64,000 nucleotides of DNA from Deltaproteobacteria bacterium. Its GTDB lineage: Bacteria > Desulfobacterota > Desulfobulbia > Desulfobulbales > SURF-16. Shown here one piece after another: positions 30,341 to 40,032 of this stretch. Every line of letters starts with the position of its first letter. Position 1 is the stretch's first letter. A program made the translations under genes and the position numbers. A model generated the notes under the pieces. It was not told the DNA's origin and ran no database searches. It saw nothing but the letters and a program-made list of their open reading frames with translations. The stretch lies in the NCBI GenBank assembly GCA_016219175.1, contig JACRCD010000065.1, forward strand, positions 16,706 through 80,705. Reading direction: 5' to 3'.

Positions 30341-30877
30341 TTAATCCCGGAAGGTGTTTTTGTGTTTCGTGCGGAGAAAAAACATGGCGGCTTTTCTTGG
30401 GGCGAGCCAGGTGTCAATGGACTCGAACAGATTGAACAGGGGAAAGGTCAGCAAGCCGAGCAGCAGCACCTGCAGGAGCATATTTTTCCAGTTCCACAGC
30501 AGGTCATTTTCCGGGGCCAGAAACGTGGCGAATGAAAAGAGCAGGCCATTGACAAAAAGATAGCTGGCCAGCACTAAGGGAATGCGATGCACCTCTTCCT
30601 GGATCGCCAGTTTTTTTGCCAGACTGTGGAGTAAAAAGAGGAGCAGCAGGTAGGTGATCGGGTAGATACCCAGAAAAATCCCTGAAAAAATATCCATGAT
30701 AAGGCCAAGCAGCAGCAGCAGCATGGCGCCTTTGATCAGTTCAAGCCGTATGGCGACAAAGACAATGAGCACGAAAAAAGGATCAGGAGTGCCGATCCAC
30801 GCGGGCAGTATGTTCAGCAGAGAGGTCTGCACCAGCAGCAGCAGGATGCCGAGGAAAAAATAGGAAATTACTGGCAT
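30341..30877 (-). CDS. mreD: rod shape-determining protein MreD
   Basis: 178 residues, five to six hydrophobic helices and few charged residues, as expected for MreD ('RLELIKGAMLLLLLGLIMDIFSG'). It belongs to the elongasome membrane complex. It begins 2 bases after the mreC stop. MreD is poorly conserved, so the call rests on size, topology and position between mreC and mrdA. Confidence 0.88.
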   Translation of the reverse strand: MPVISYFFLGILLLLVQTSLLNILPAWIGTPDPFFVLIVFVAIRLELIKGAMLLLLLGLIMDIFSGIFLGIYPITYLLLLFLLHSLAKKLAIQEEVHRIPLVLASYLFVNGLLFSFATFLAPENDLLWNWKNMLLQVLLLGLLTFPLFNLFESIDTWLAPRKAAMFFLRTKHKNTFRD

Positions 30878-30879
30878 AA

Positions 30880-31740
30880 TTAATGATACTGCTTGTCAAC
30901 GCCCTGATCTGCCAATGAATTTTCGTGCATGATAATAAGCAAATATTCAAGCTGCGAAAAATCAACCGCCGGTTCAACTTCAATTTTCTGAAACATGCCT
31001 CTTTTACTCTTGGTAACCTCTGTGACTTTCCCCACCGGCAGTCCCGTGGGGAAAATATCGCCAAGACCCGAGGTGACGATGTCGTCGCCTTTCTCCACAT
31101 CGGCGTTCTTCAATACATAAAGAATATTGAAACCGGTACTGCCGTTGCCCTTGAGAATGCCCTGCACCCTGTTCTTCTGGACAAAGACATCAATGGCGCT
31201 GTTCGGGTCATTGGCCAGGAGGACTTTCGAATAATTGGGCGAGGAATCCAGTATCTGGCCCACCACGCCTTCCAAGGTGACCACCGGCATACCCTTCTCC
31301 ACCCCCTCGCTGCTGCCCCGGTCGATGATGATGGTGCGGAACCAGAGGGACGGATCACGGCCCACGACCTGGGCCGTGAGGGTGGGAGGCGGCAGTGTCT
31401 CCTTGATCTGCAGCAGTTTGCTTAAACGGACATTGGTGGCGACCGCTTCCCGATGCTTGATATTGGCCGCCTGGAATTTATCCAGTTCTTCCTGGAGTCG
31501 CTTGTTTTCCTCCCTGACGTGCAGAAGACCGACATAATCCGACCAGACATTCAGTATGCCGCTTGTCATCCGGGTAATGACATACTGTCCCTTGCCTATC
31601 AGGTCGAGGGCGAGTCTTTGCGGGCCGTTTAATTCTTGACGGCCAACGGTGGAGGCAATCAGGATGAGGATGAAGGTCAGGATGGAGCCAAAAAGGAAAA
31701 AAATCTTGATGTGCTGGGATTTTTTATTTTTTTTTCTCAT
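30880..31740 (-). CDS. mreC: rod shape-determining protein MreC
   Basis: 286 residues: a Lys-rich cytoplasmic start (MRKKNKKSQHIK), one membrane helix, a coiled-coil stretch ('HVREENKRLQEELDKFQ') and the periplasmic beta domain ('VVGRDPSLWFRTIIIDRGS', 'PVVTLEGVVGQIL', 'GDDIVTSGLGDIFPTGLPVG'). MreC links the MreB filament to PBP2. It lies 9 bases after mreB. Confidence 0.95.
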   Translation of the reverse strand: MRKKNKKSQHIKIFFLFGSILTFILILIASTVGRQELNGPQRLALDLIGKGQYVITRMTSGILNVWSDYVGLLHVREENKRLQEELDKFQAANIKHREAVATNVRLSKLLQIKETLPPPTLTAQVVGRDPSLWFRTIIIDRGSSEGVEKGMPVVTLEGVVGQILDSSPNYSKVLLANDPNSAIDVFVQKNRVQGILKGNGSTGFNILYVLKNADVEKGDDIVTSGLGDIFPTGLPVGKVTEVTKSKRGMFQKIEVEPAVDFSQLEYLLIIMHENSLADQGVDKQYH

Positions 31741-31749
31741 CGGGTTCGG

Positions 31750-32891
<1,142 letters not shown>

Positions 32892-33057
32892 AAAGAATAT
32901 CCCTATAATAACGAGATATGCTTTGAACGTTCGGACTACTTAAACCTTAACTTGCCTACATTAGCAAACAAAAAAAATGATAGCAAGAAAAATGGTTGGC
33001 GGAACCGATTTATGGATATGGGGTGCTTCGCGTGATAGGGGGTCGGGGAAAAAATAC

Positions 33058-33087
33058 TTGACAGCAAGAATTCAAAAAGATTATAAG
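33058..33087 (+). promoter_or_regulatory. promoter of tRNA-Ala
   Basis: TTGACA at 33058-33063, then TTATAA/TATAAG at 33081-33087 (17-18 base spacing), about 22 bases before the tRNA 5' end. Confidence 0.75.
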
Positions 33088-33109
33088 TGCACAAAATTTC
33101 CAGACATGT

Positions 33110-33185
33110 GGGGCTATAGCTCAGCTGGGAGAGCGCTTGAATGGCATTCAAGAGGCCAGCGGTTCGATCCCGCTTAGCTCCACCA
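33110..33185 (+). tRNA. tRNA-Ala (anticodon GGC)
   Basis: A complete cloverleaf. Acceptor GGGGCTA pairs with TAGCTCC, the anticodon stem CTTGA/TCAAG encloses the loop ATGGCAT with anticodon GGC, the T loop is GGTTCGATCCC, and CCA is encoded. It marks the left edge of the accessory region that runs to about 37.8 kb, as tRNA genes often do. Confidence 0.95.
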
Positions 33186-33220
33186 TTTGATAGTTCCGGG
33201 GCGTTTGATATCGTCCATTT

Positions 33221-33256
33221 AACCCGCTGGCCGCAAGGCTTAGCGGGTTTTTTTAT
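33221..33256 (+). terminator. Rho-independent terminator after tRNA-Ala
   Basis: AACCCGCT...AGCGGGTT stem followed by a T run (TTTTTTTATT), 36 bases after the tRNA. Confidence 0.88.
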
Positions 33257-33777
33257 TGCCCGGAAAAGGTTTGTCTGGTACGGCGGAAATCCGTATTGTT
33301 TGGGGGCCGGTTGATGGGCAGGATGGCCTGGCTTTCGTTGTAAGGCCCCCAAAAAAGCCGAGCCCCGCACCATGCCTATGCGCATTGTCTCCCCTTGACC
33401 GATACAAAAATCAAACTCGCTCTTTTCTCTGAATTCTTCGATCACTCATTCCGCTTGTTATTTTTCTTGCCGCATCGCGCCAAAAGTGTTACTCCTTTTT
33501 TAATAAGGGCAAGGCAAGGCAAAAAAAAATCCGCCGCAGCCATGACGAGCGATCCCGCAAAAACAGCAGGTGAGGGTCTTGAACCGGAAATTGATACGTG
33601 TTTTGCGCGGAGAGGAATCAATTTGCCGTATTTTTTTAAACGAATTAGCAGGTTAACGGAAATAAGATCAGCGATGCCAGGCGGAAAAATAATATCACGG
33701 TATTAATTTTTCTGTCTATTATGCGTTATGTGCCCCAGCGCCCATGCATCAGTTGTCATATATAGTAAGCAAGATCA
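33257..33777. other. gene-free stretch left of the cassette array
   Basis: No convincing gene is seen. It holds a 10-bp perfect inverted repeat, TTTGGGGGCC (33299-33308)/GGCCCCCAAA (33344-33353). Near its right end is GCGTTATGT (33724-33731), which resembles the 3' end of some attC sites. This would be the left border of the first cassette, but no matching 5' arm is clear. An open frame of 103 codons at 33395 has no ribosome site and low-complexity composition, so it is not called. Confidence 0.4.
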
Positions 33778-34656
33778 ATGGAACAATCAGAGTACGAAAA
33801 ACGATTTAGAAAAATGGAAAAATGGTGGGAGCCACTCAGGGCTGAGTTGGCAGCCATTATTTCTGATAGCCCTCCGATGGTCATTTACCACTACACAGAT
33901 ATAGATGGCCTCCTTGGCATGTTTGAGACGGGCAAAATATGGGCTACACATGTTTCAAGACTAAATGACTCTAGCGAGCACCATCATGGAATAAAGGTCG
34001 TGGCAGATTGCGTTCGTGATGCTATACCGGCCTCCTCAAAGCCTTTAGTTGAAAAGATTCTTTCTGAATTCAAGCGAGTCGAAACATACGTGGCCAGCTA
34101 TTCAACAAAACACGACTTGCTTAGCCAGTGGAGAAGCTATTCGGGAGGAAAGGTAGGATACTGCTTGGGGTTAGCTACAAATGGAATTGCCACTTTAGAT
34201 GATTCAACACCGCTGCTTGAGCCTGTGATTTACAAGGACAGTCTGGCACAGCAAGTAATTTTAAGGATGCTTAGCGGTGTTGACGAATATCTGCAAAATA
34301 ATCAGTTTGGAGAAGTGGAGGTTGGATTTCTATTAGGAATGGTTGGTGGTACGCTTGCAAACCTTGCATGTACGATAAAACACCCAACGTTTGAAGAAGA
34401 AAACGAATACAGGCAGTTTTATCAACCAGGAGCCACTTCTTTGCAGCTTGAGAAAAAATTCCGCAACGGCCGGTTTGGGTTAACACCTTATGTGGAAGTT
34501 CCTTTCATAGAAGAGAGCAGGCTTCCTTTAAAATCCGTAACAATTGGCCCCTGTCAAGATGCAGAACTGGAAATGTACGCCGTCAAAACGCTTCTTGAGA
34601 AACACTCGTATATGGATGTTGAAGTCCTTATATCTGAAATTCCTCTCAGGTTTTAG
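33778..34656 (+). CDS. DUF2971-type protein (cassette gene 1)
   Basis: 292 residues. It looks like the DUF2971 family: 'VIYHYTDIDGLLGMFETGKIWATH' followed by 'RLNDSSEHHHGI', a conserved 'SYSTKHDLLSQWRSYSGG' block and 'GYCLGLATNG'. The function is unknown; members occur in accessory and defence-rich regions. It lies directly upstream of an attC site and has lower GC than the core genes around it, so it is likely an integron cassette gene. The ATG has only a weak ribosome site. Confidence 0.72.
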   Translation: MEQSEYEKRFRKMEKWWEPLRAELAAIISDSPPMVIYHYTDIDGLLGMFETGKIWATHVSRLNDSSEHHHGIKVVADCVRDAIPASSKPLVEKILSEFKRVETYVASYSTKHDLLSQWRSYSGGKVGYCLGLATNGIATLDDSTPLLEPVIYKDSLAQQVILRMLSGVDEYLQNNQFGEVEVGFLLGMVGGTLANLACTIKHPTFEEENEYRQFYQPGATSLQLEKKFRNGRFGLTPYVEVPFIEESRLPLKSVTIGPCQDAELEMYAVKTLLEKHSYMDVEVLISEIPLRF

Positions 34657-34672
34657 GAATAGGGAGGAAAGC

Positions 34673-34761
34673 ACATAACAAAAAGGTCGAGCTGACCGGG
34701 GGGCTCGGCGGCGCTTCCGGCAAGTTTGGGCGGCCCGGTCAGCTCACCTTTAGCGTTAGAT
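34673..34761 (+). mobile_element. integron attC recombination site 1
   Basis: The 5' core ACATAAC (34673-34679) and 3' core GTTAGAT (34755-34761, fitting GTTRRRY) flank an imperfect palindrome. GGT-C-GAGCTGACCG pairs with CGGTCAGCTC-ACC, leaving one unpaired C on one strand, as the extrahelical base of attC sites does. Length is 89 bp. It sits between two cassette-like genes on the same strand. Confidence 0.8.
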
Positions 34762-34775
34762 TACAGGAATAAATA

Positions 34776-35576
34776 GTGCCAAGAATCTTGAGTAACAGAA
34801 TCCAAACCTTCACCCACAAACTCGAATTATCAGCATTTGCAATTTTCGAGCAAGAAGGAATGAACTTAAACGTAACTAAAATTGATGAAGATAGTTTTAC
34901 TTTAGAAATCTCAGATGTGCTCGATCCGAAACAAAACGACAACGAATTCGCTAAAAAATCTCATGCTGTTTTCAACCTTTATTTAGTCGCCCTGAATGTA
35001 TGCACATTTGGTCTATTTTTGGATCAAGACAAAAAACATCTTTCACCAACCTATCGACTTGAAGACACCGACAAAAAAATAGTTTCAGGAGGGACAATCG
35101 TTCATGAAATTTTTGGAGAAGATTTATCAGGTCAAATTATCGACAAACACCAAATAGAAAATTCCTTATGGCTTTATGGAGCCTTAGCTAAAGAAAAAAA
35201 TAACGAAATAGTATCGGAATACTTAAAAGGGTTAATACATTTAAGCCTGAATTATCCGGGAGCACATTTTGAGAAAGATGCCTTTGTAAATTTCTATCGA
35301 ACATTCGAACACTTAGTCACAGGCAGATTGTTACACAAAAAGAAGTTGCAAAACGAATTCAAAGAAATTTCAAATGCCTTGAATTCTCTCGGTTTAGGCT
35401 CTGAATTAATTGAAGAATTTAGAAAATTATATGCCCTAAGAGGTTCTCAGGCTATGCACTCACAACTAGCACCAGTTAAAATTTCACGGGAAGATACAAT
35501 GAAAATGAAAGTATTTACTGATGGTGTAATTTTCAGGGTGTACAAACCAACTTGGGAAGCGTTTATAAATAAATAA
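34776..35576 (+). CDS. HEPN-like hypothetical protein (cassette gene 2)
   Basis: 266 residues from a GTG 15 bases after attC site 1, with AGGA ahead. It is strongly AT-rich compared with neighbours, a sign of transfer. Near the C-terminus 'FVNFYRTFEHLVTG' and 'LYALRGSQAMHSQL' form helices, the latter with an R-x5-H arrangement like the catalytic motif of HEPN ribonucleases. No signal peptide or membrane segment is evident. I do not recognise a named family, and the HEPN link is tentative. Confidence 0.6.
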   Translation: MPRILSNRIQTFTHKLELSAFAIFEQEGMNLNVTKIDEDSFTLEISDVLDPKQNDNEFAKKSHAVFNLYLVALNVCTFGLFLDQDKKHLSPTYRLEDTDKKIVSGGTIVHEIFGEDLSGQIIDKHQIENSLWLYGALAKEKNNEIVSEYLKGLIHLSLNYPGAHFEKDAFVNFYRTFEHLVTGRLLHKKKLQNEFKEISNALNSLGLGSELIEEFRKLYALRGSQAMHSQLAPVKISREDTMKMKVFTDGVIFRVYKPTWEAFINK

Positions 35577-35667
35577 ATCTAACTATCGCATTAACGCAGA
35601 CGGGGAGAACGTTCGCGGCGCTGACGCGGCAACTCCGGTGGCTCTATGGTTATACAAAACGTTAGGC
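35577..35667 (+). mobile_element. integron attC recombination site 2
   Basis: The 5' core ATCTAAC (fits RYYYAAC) starts immediately after the preceding stop codon. The 3' core is ACGTTAGGC (GTTAGGC at 35661-35667), the canonical form. The 91-bp length fits. The internal inverted repeats are less regular than in site 1. Confidence 0.65.
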
Positions 35668-35708
35668 CCTGACGGAATCTATTCACACCCGTAAGGAAAT
35701 TTTTCACA

Positions 35709-36455
35709 ATGGACATCCCACGGATATTCAACATCACTGAAAGTGCTCACCGCATCCACAACCCGATCACACCCGAAAAGCTCGCCACTCTCGGCGCGGC
35801 GCTGCGTCTGGAATCGGAGGCCCGAGTGCTCGACCTCGGCAGCGGTTCGGGGGAGATGCTGTGCACCTGGGCACGCGATCACGGCGTCATCGGCACCGGC
35901 ATCGACATGAGCCAGTTGTTCACCGAGCAAGCGAAACTACGTGCTGAAGAACTCGGCGTCGCCGATCAAGTCAAGTTCATCCATGGCGATGCTGCGGGCT
36001 ACGTCTCTGACGAGAAGGTCGATGTGGCAGCCTGTGTCGGTGCCACTTGGATCGCCGGGGGAGTCGCCGGCACTATCGAGCTTCTGGCGCGGAGCCTGCG
36101 CACCGGAGGGGTCATCCTCATTGGCGAGCCCTACTGGCGGCAGTTACCGTCGACGGAAGATGTTGCCAAGGGGTGTCTTGCCAACTCAATCTCCGACTTT
36201 CTCATGCTTCCAGAACTTCTCGCGTCTTTCGGTCACCTTGGCTACGACGTTGTTGAAATGGTTCTGGCTGACCAAGACGGCTGGGACAGATACGAGGCGG
36301 CCAAATGGCTCACCATGCGTCGATGGCTTGAAGCCAATCCCGGCGACGAGTTCGCGAAAGATGTTCGAGCCAAACTGACCTCGGAACCCGAGCGCTACGC
36401 CGCTTACACGCGTGAATATCTCGGCTGGGGTGTGTTCGCGCTGATGCCGCGGTGA
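35709..36455 (+). CDS. class I SAM-dependent methyltransferase (cassette gene 3)
   Basis: 248 residues. Motif I is 'VLDLGSGSGEML', then 'GIDMSQLFTEQAKLRAEELG' and 'VKFIHGDAAGYV', as in small-molecule methyltransferases of the UbiE/Methyltransf_11 type. AAGGA precedes the ATG, which is 42 bases after attC site 2. Its GC content is clearly higher than that of cassette gene 2, so the three cassette genes have mixed origins. The substrate is unknown. No clear attC follows it. Confidence 0.78.
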   Translation: MDIPRIFNITESAHRIHNPITPEKLATLGAALRLESEARVLDLGSGSGEMLCTWARDHGVIGTGIDMSQLFTEQAKLRAEELGVADQVKFIHGDAAGYVSDEKVDVAACVGATWIAGGVAGTIELLARSLRTGGVILIGEPYWRQLPSTEDVAKGCLANSISDFLMLPELLASFGHLGYDVVEMVLADQDGWDRYEAAKWLTMRRWLEANPGDEFAKDVRAKLTSEPERYAAYTREYLGWGVFALMPR

Positions 36456-36732
36456 TGCGTTGAGCCTGTAGAACAAGGTGAAAAGATTGATGAATTACGG
36501 GCAATTCCTGCTGATTTGTCGTAACCTTGCAATAGGTTAGTAAGGAGAGGCAAGGGACGTACTTCAGGTTATAAGTTTTTCGCCTTCCTGTTTTGTTTGG
36601 CTGGGCGGCAAGAAGGTAACGTGCATGAATTGCTGGAGCAGACCGGTAAGCTGGGTGAGGCAGATAGCAACTCCGAGTTTGGATAGAATTGACTATGATT
36701 TTCAAAGGAACTGACCCGAAGGTAAGGCGGTG

Positions 36733-37827
36733 ATGATCTCTGGCGTGTCGATAAAATTGTGGCTCATTGGGCTGGCTCTCCTTGGGGTCGCTTTGTTCGG
36801 CATCGCCCAAGTGGCCTTGAGACCATAAGCTGACATCGTCTATTCAGCCCGATATTACAAGCCGGGTGATGAACCCAGCTCTTACAATATATGGCGTATC
36901 AGTTCAGCCGGTTCGGGGCTCGTGCAACTGACTGCGGATAGCAGTAACGATCATTCACCTGTCTGGCTGGCTGATGGGAAGACGATTCTGTTCGTCCGGG
37001 AGAGTGCAAATTCCCGCACACTGTGTACGGTTGGTGAGCACGGCGGTCCGGTATCCGAGCTTGCTATCCTTCCTGACGGGTTCATTCACATAGAGTGCGT
37101 GGCTCCAAATCGCCGAAGCCTGGTCTATCTGGTGCGGGATCCGGAATGGAAGCTCATCCTCTTTGAAATAGCGGCAAAGCAGCAACGCGATCTCGGTATA
37201 GGGAGCGCTACCGCTTGGTCACCTGACAGTCAAAGGCTTTATGTGTCAATGTGGGGTGAGTCGGAACAATCCGCGCGGATCCTCAATCTTGCCACTGGGA
37301 GTCAGCTGCCGTTAACCGGTGATTTGCGGGCTGCGGCATGGCTGGACGACAATACGCTGGTTGCGGATAAGTTTACCAAGGTCGGCTCGGAACAAGCTCG
37401 GCTCGTTGTCATGCATGCTGATGGCGTAATAGAGCGTGAAGTCCTTTTGCCATTTAGCTGGGATGATGAAAACGATGAGCTTTCTCCGTTTGCTGACAAG
37501 CTGGTCGCCATTCCGGGAAACTCCGGCAGCATTCTCTATGGGCGTCATGCCGGCAACAGCACTGAGGGGGACGCTCAGGTGTTCTATCTGGTGAGCCTGA
37601 AAGGGGGACAACCGGCCGTGACGGCAAGTGGACGTGACTTGGCTTGGTCTTCGGATAATAAGTTCTTTGTCACGGGAGAAGGCCGTCACCTTGAAACACT
37701 CGACCCAAAAGGGAACGTGTGGGTATCATCTCTGTCTGTTGTTTCACTTGCAAATGGAGAAACCCGCAAGCTTGTTCATGGGTTGGTCAGCGTAGGGGGC
37801 TTCGATTGGCAACAGCGCCCCCGATAG
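36733..37827 (+). pseudogene. TolB-like beta-propeller gene interrupted by a TAA
   Basis: Frame from an ATG at 36733: an N-terminal membrane segment (KLWLIGLALLGVALFGIAQVAL), then TAA at 36826-36828, then an uninterrupted continuation (ADIVYSARYYKPGD...) to 37827. The continuation has WD40/TolB-type repeats such as 'LVQLTADSSNDHSPVWLADGKTILFVRE' (in parts) and 'SATAWSPDSQRLYVSMWG'. An ochre codon is not known to be recoded in this way, so a nonsense mutation or a sequence error is likely. The 277 bases before it (36456-36732) hold nothing recognisable. Confidence 0.6.
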
Positions 37828-38096
37828 GCGCCGGAGAGCCCAACGATATCATGTGCCGGATACGAAACGGCTGGAAGCAATCGAACTGAAACAGTCGAAC
37901 AAAGTGGTGGAGAGGGACGCGGTTCGAGGCCGATTTTGCAAGGCTCCCTCATGTTTTGCAGGGCTCCGGGACAAGAGAATCCCCCGTCTTTACTTTTCGG
38001 GAGTCATTGGGTATAGTCGTTTGCTTTCATGTCTGTTATATTGATAAGATCTTTAATCGGGAGGGGCTCTTTCAAGTTTTTCCTCATATTGAAGAT

Positions 38097-38152
38097 AGCC
38101 TCTGCAGGTACTCAAGAATTGGCCTTCTTTTCACCGCAGAGGCTTTTTTTAT
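38097..38152 (+). terminator. terminator or attenuator just upstream of the small protein-mpl pair
   Basis: AGCCTCTGC (38097-38105) pairs with GCAGAGGCT (38136-38144), followed by a seven-T run. An inner AAGAA/TTCTT stem sits in the loop. Only 29 bases separate the T run from the ATG at 38181, too few for a usual promoter, which suggests a conditional terminator in a leader. In 37828-38096 nothing else is clear. Confidence 0.7.
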
Positions 38153-38180
38153 TCCGCCGTCCATGCACTCGGAGTTTTTT

Positions 38181-38372
38181 ATGTCTGCTGAAAAAAATCA
38201 AACCGACACCCAGGGGAAAATTCAGGAGAAGCCGGTTACCGATGAGGCGATTTTGAAAGTCACCAAAGAGATCATCGTCAAATTTATCGAGGTGGGCCGT
38301 CTTTCCCCGGCTAATTTTGACGAAACGTTTGAGCAGGTATACAAGACGGTTACGGGCACTGTCAGATCATGA
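38181..38372 (+). CDS. small conserved-looking protein coupled to mpl
   Basis: 63 residues: an acidic/polar start (MSAEKNQTDTQGKIQEKPVT) then one amphipathic helical region 'DEAILKVTKEIIVKFIEVGRLSPANFDETFEQVYKTV'. Its TGA overlaps the mpl start codon (ATGA), indicating translational coupling. In-frame upstream extension exists, but the ATG at 38181 is the natural start. I do not recognise a function. Confidence 0.7.
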   Translation: MSAEKNQTDTQGKIQEKPVTDEAILKVTKEIIVKFIEVGRLSPANFDETFEQVYKTVTGTVRS

Positions 38373-39838
38373 CGGATTTGGGCGGCGAGGCCGTGCTTGA
38401 CCCGTCATTGAACATCTTTCCCGAGCCGGTCCGCCATATTCACCTGATGGGGGTCTGCGGCACCGCCATGGCTGCCATGGCCGGCATGCTGAAAAGCCAA
38501 GGGTTTCATGTCTCCGGGTCCGACGGCCATGTCTACCCGCCCATGAGTGATTTTCTGGCCCGCACCGGCATCCCGATTCTGGAAGGGTATTGCGCGGAAA
38601 ATCTTGCCCCGCGTCCCGATCTGGTCATCGTCGGCAATGTCATCACCCGCAAGAACCCCGAGGCCGTCGCCTTGGCCAGACTGCGCATTCCCTATCTTTC
38701 TTTCCCGCAGGCCCTACGCCACCGGTTTCTGGCCGGGAAAAAATCCCTGGTGGTGGCCGGCACCCACGGCAAAACCACAACCTCCTCGCTGCTTGCCACC
38801 ATGCTGCACGGGGCAGGCTGTGAGCCGGGATTCATGATCGGTGGTATTGTCCAGGCCTTTGCCAGGAATTTCAGGATCGGCGAGGGGCCGTTTTTTGTGG
38901 TGGAAGGGGATGAGTATGATACGGCCTTTTTTGACAAGGGCCCGAAATTTCTTCATTATCAGCCCCATATCGCCATTATCACCAGCATTGAATTTGACCA
39001 TGCCGATATTTACGCGGATCTGGAAGCGGTGAAGAATTCCTTCCGCAAGCTGATCGCCATCATGCCCCCTGACGGGTGCCTGGTTGCCCATGTCGATGAC
39101 CCCGTGGTGCGGGAGCTGGTGGCGTCCGCCCCTTGCCCGGTTGTCGGCTACGGCCGGACCCCTGGAAATGACTGGAGTCTGTCTGATGTGCAGTGTACCC
39201 GGAGCGGCAGTGCCTTTACGGCCCTGCATAACGGTGAGGCTTTCGGCGCCTTCACCACGGTCATGCCGGGGAACCATAACTGTTTGAACAGCCTGGCCGT
39301 CATCGCCGTGCTCCAGCGTCTGGGGCTTGACCCTGCCATCATTGCCAGGGAGCTCAGCCGGTTTGAGGGGGTGAAGCGGCGCCAGGAGGTGCGGGGGGTG
39401 GTAAACAACATTACGGTTATTGATGATTTTGCCCATCATCCCACGGCGGTGCGGGAAACCCTGGCGGCCTTGAAGTGTGCCTACCAGGGCCAGCGGCTGG
39501 TGGCGGTGTTTGAGCCGCGCACCAATTCCAGCAGAAGGCGGGTTTTTCAGCAGGACTATGTGCAGGCCTTTGATGCGGCGGATGAGGTTCTGGTTAAGGA
39601 GCCGGATACACTGGCGGCCGTGCCCGAAGATCAGCGTTTTTCCGCAGCGGAGCTGGCCGGCGGCCTGCAAAAAAGGGGAGTGAGCAGTCACTGTTTCCCC
39701 GGTACCGATCAGATCCTTGACTATCTTGCCCGCCACCTGCTCCCGCGGGATGTGGTTGCCATTCTCTCCAACGGCGGCTTTGATAATATTCATACCCGAC
39801 TCCTGCATCAGCTGGAGCAGCAGCTTGTCGCAAAATAA
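38369..39838 (+). CDS. mpl: UDP-N-acetylmuramate:L-alanyl-gamma-D-glutamyl-meso-diaminopimelate ligase
   Basis: 489 residues, Mur ligase family. It joins recycled tripeptide to UDP-MurNAc with ATP in the cytoplasm. Motifs are 'HLMGVCGTAMAAMAGMLKSQG' in the N-domain (Rossmann, MurC-like), the P-loop 'VVAGTHGKTTTSSLLATML', 'FFVVEGDEYDTAFFDKGPKF', 'MPGNHNCLNSLAVIAVL' and 'VIDDFAHHPTAVRETLAAL'. The GDEYDTAFFD stretch favours Mpl over MurC. It fits with the two transglycosylases of the window in peptidoglycan recycling. Confidence 0.93.
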   Translation: MTDLGGEAVLDPSLNIFPEPVRHIHLMGVCGTAMAAMAGMLKSQGFHVSGSDGHVYPPMSDFLARTGIPILEGYCAENLAPRPDLVIVGNVITRKNPEAVALARLRIPYLSFPQALRHRFLAGKKSLVVAGTHGKTTTSSLLATMLHGAGCEPGFMIGGIVQAFARNFRIGEGPFFVVEGDEYDTAFFDKGPKFLHYQPHIAIITSIEFDHADIYADLEAVKNSFRKLIAIMPPDGCLVAHVDDPVVRELVASAPCPVVGYGRTPGNDWSLSDVQCTRSGSAFTALHNGEAFGAFTTVMPGNHNCLNSLAVIAVLQRLGLDPAIIARELSRFEGVKRRQEVRGVVNNITVIDDFAHHPTAVRETLAALKCAYQGQRLVAVFEPRTNSSRRRVFQQDYVQAFDAADEVLVKEPDTLAAVPEDQRFSAAELAGGLQKRGVSSHCFPGTDQILDYLARHLLPRDVVAILSNGGFDNIHTRLLHQLEQQLVAK

Positions 39839-39995
39839 CACGCCATCATCCTTGTGTTTCTACGGGATTTCCCTTTGAAGGCCCATGGTGTATTTTGTAC
39901 TTAAGCACACAATGTGCCATGCGTCGCCCGGCAAATTACCAAATAAAATTGTAGTGATACCCACTTGTCTTTTGTGCGGGGAAAACAATGAGACG

Positions 39996-40017
39996 CTATT
40001 CATATTTGTGTGAATAG
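39996..40017. promoter_or_regulatory. palindromic operator candidate upstream of nuoA
   Basis: CTATTCA (39996-40002) and TGAATAG (40011-40017) form a perfect 7+7 dyad, 15 bases upstream of the -35 box of the nuo promoter. The position suits an activator. No regulator gene is adjacent. Confidence 0.45.
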
Positions 40018-40032
40018 TCATTCATTTTTTGC

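Noticed and set aside
32936..33445. 169-codon minus-strand open frame
   Set aside because: It runs antisense through the whole tRNA-Ala, its promoter and terminator.
33395..33706. 103-codon plus-strand open frame near the tRNA
   Set aside because: No ribosome site, no recognisable domain, uneven composition.
33652..33731. Complete attC or attI left of cassette gene 1
   Set aside because: Only the 3' GCGTTATGT looks right; the proposed 5' arm (GGTTAACGG) does not fit the consensus and pairing is poor.
36459..36465. GTTGAGC after the methyltransferase as a third attC end
   Set aside because: It fits GTTRRRY, but the matching 5' arm would have to lie within the coding region and no palindrome is seen.
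36826..36828. Stop-codon recoding in the beta-propeller gene
   Set aside because: The codon is TAA, which is not used for selenocysteine; a nonsense change or error is simpler.
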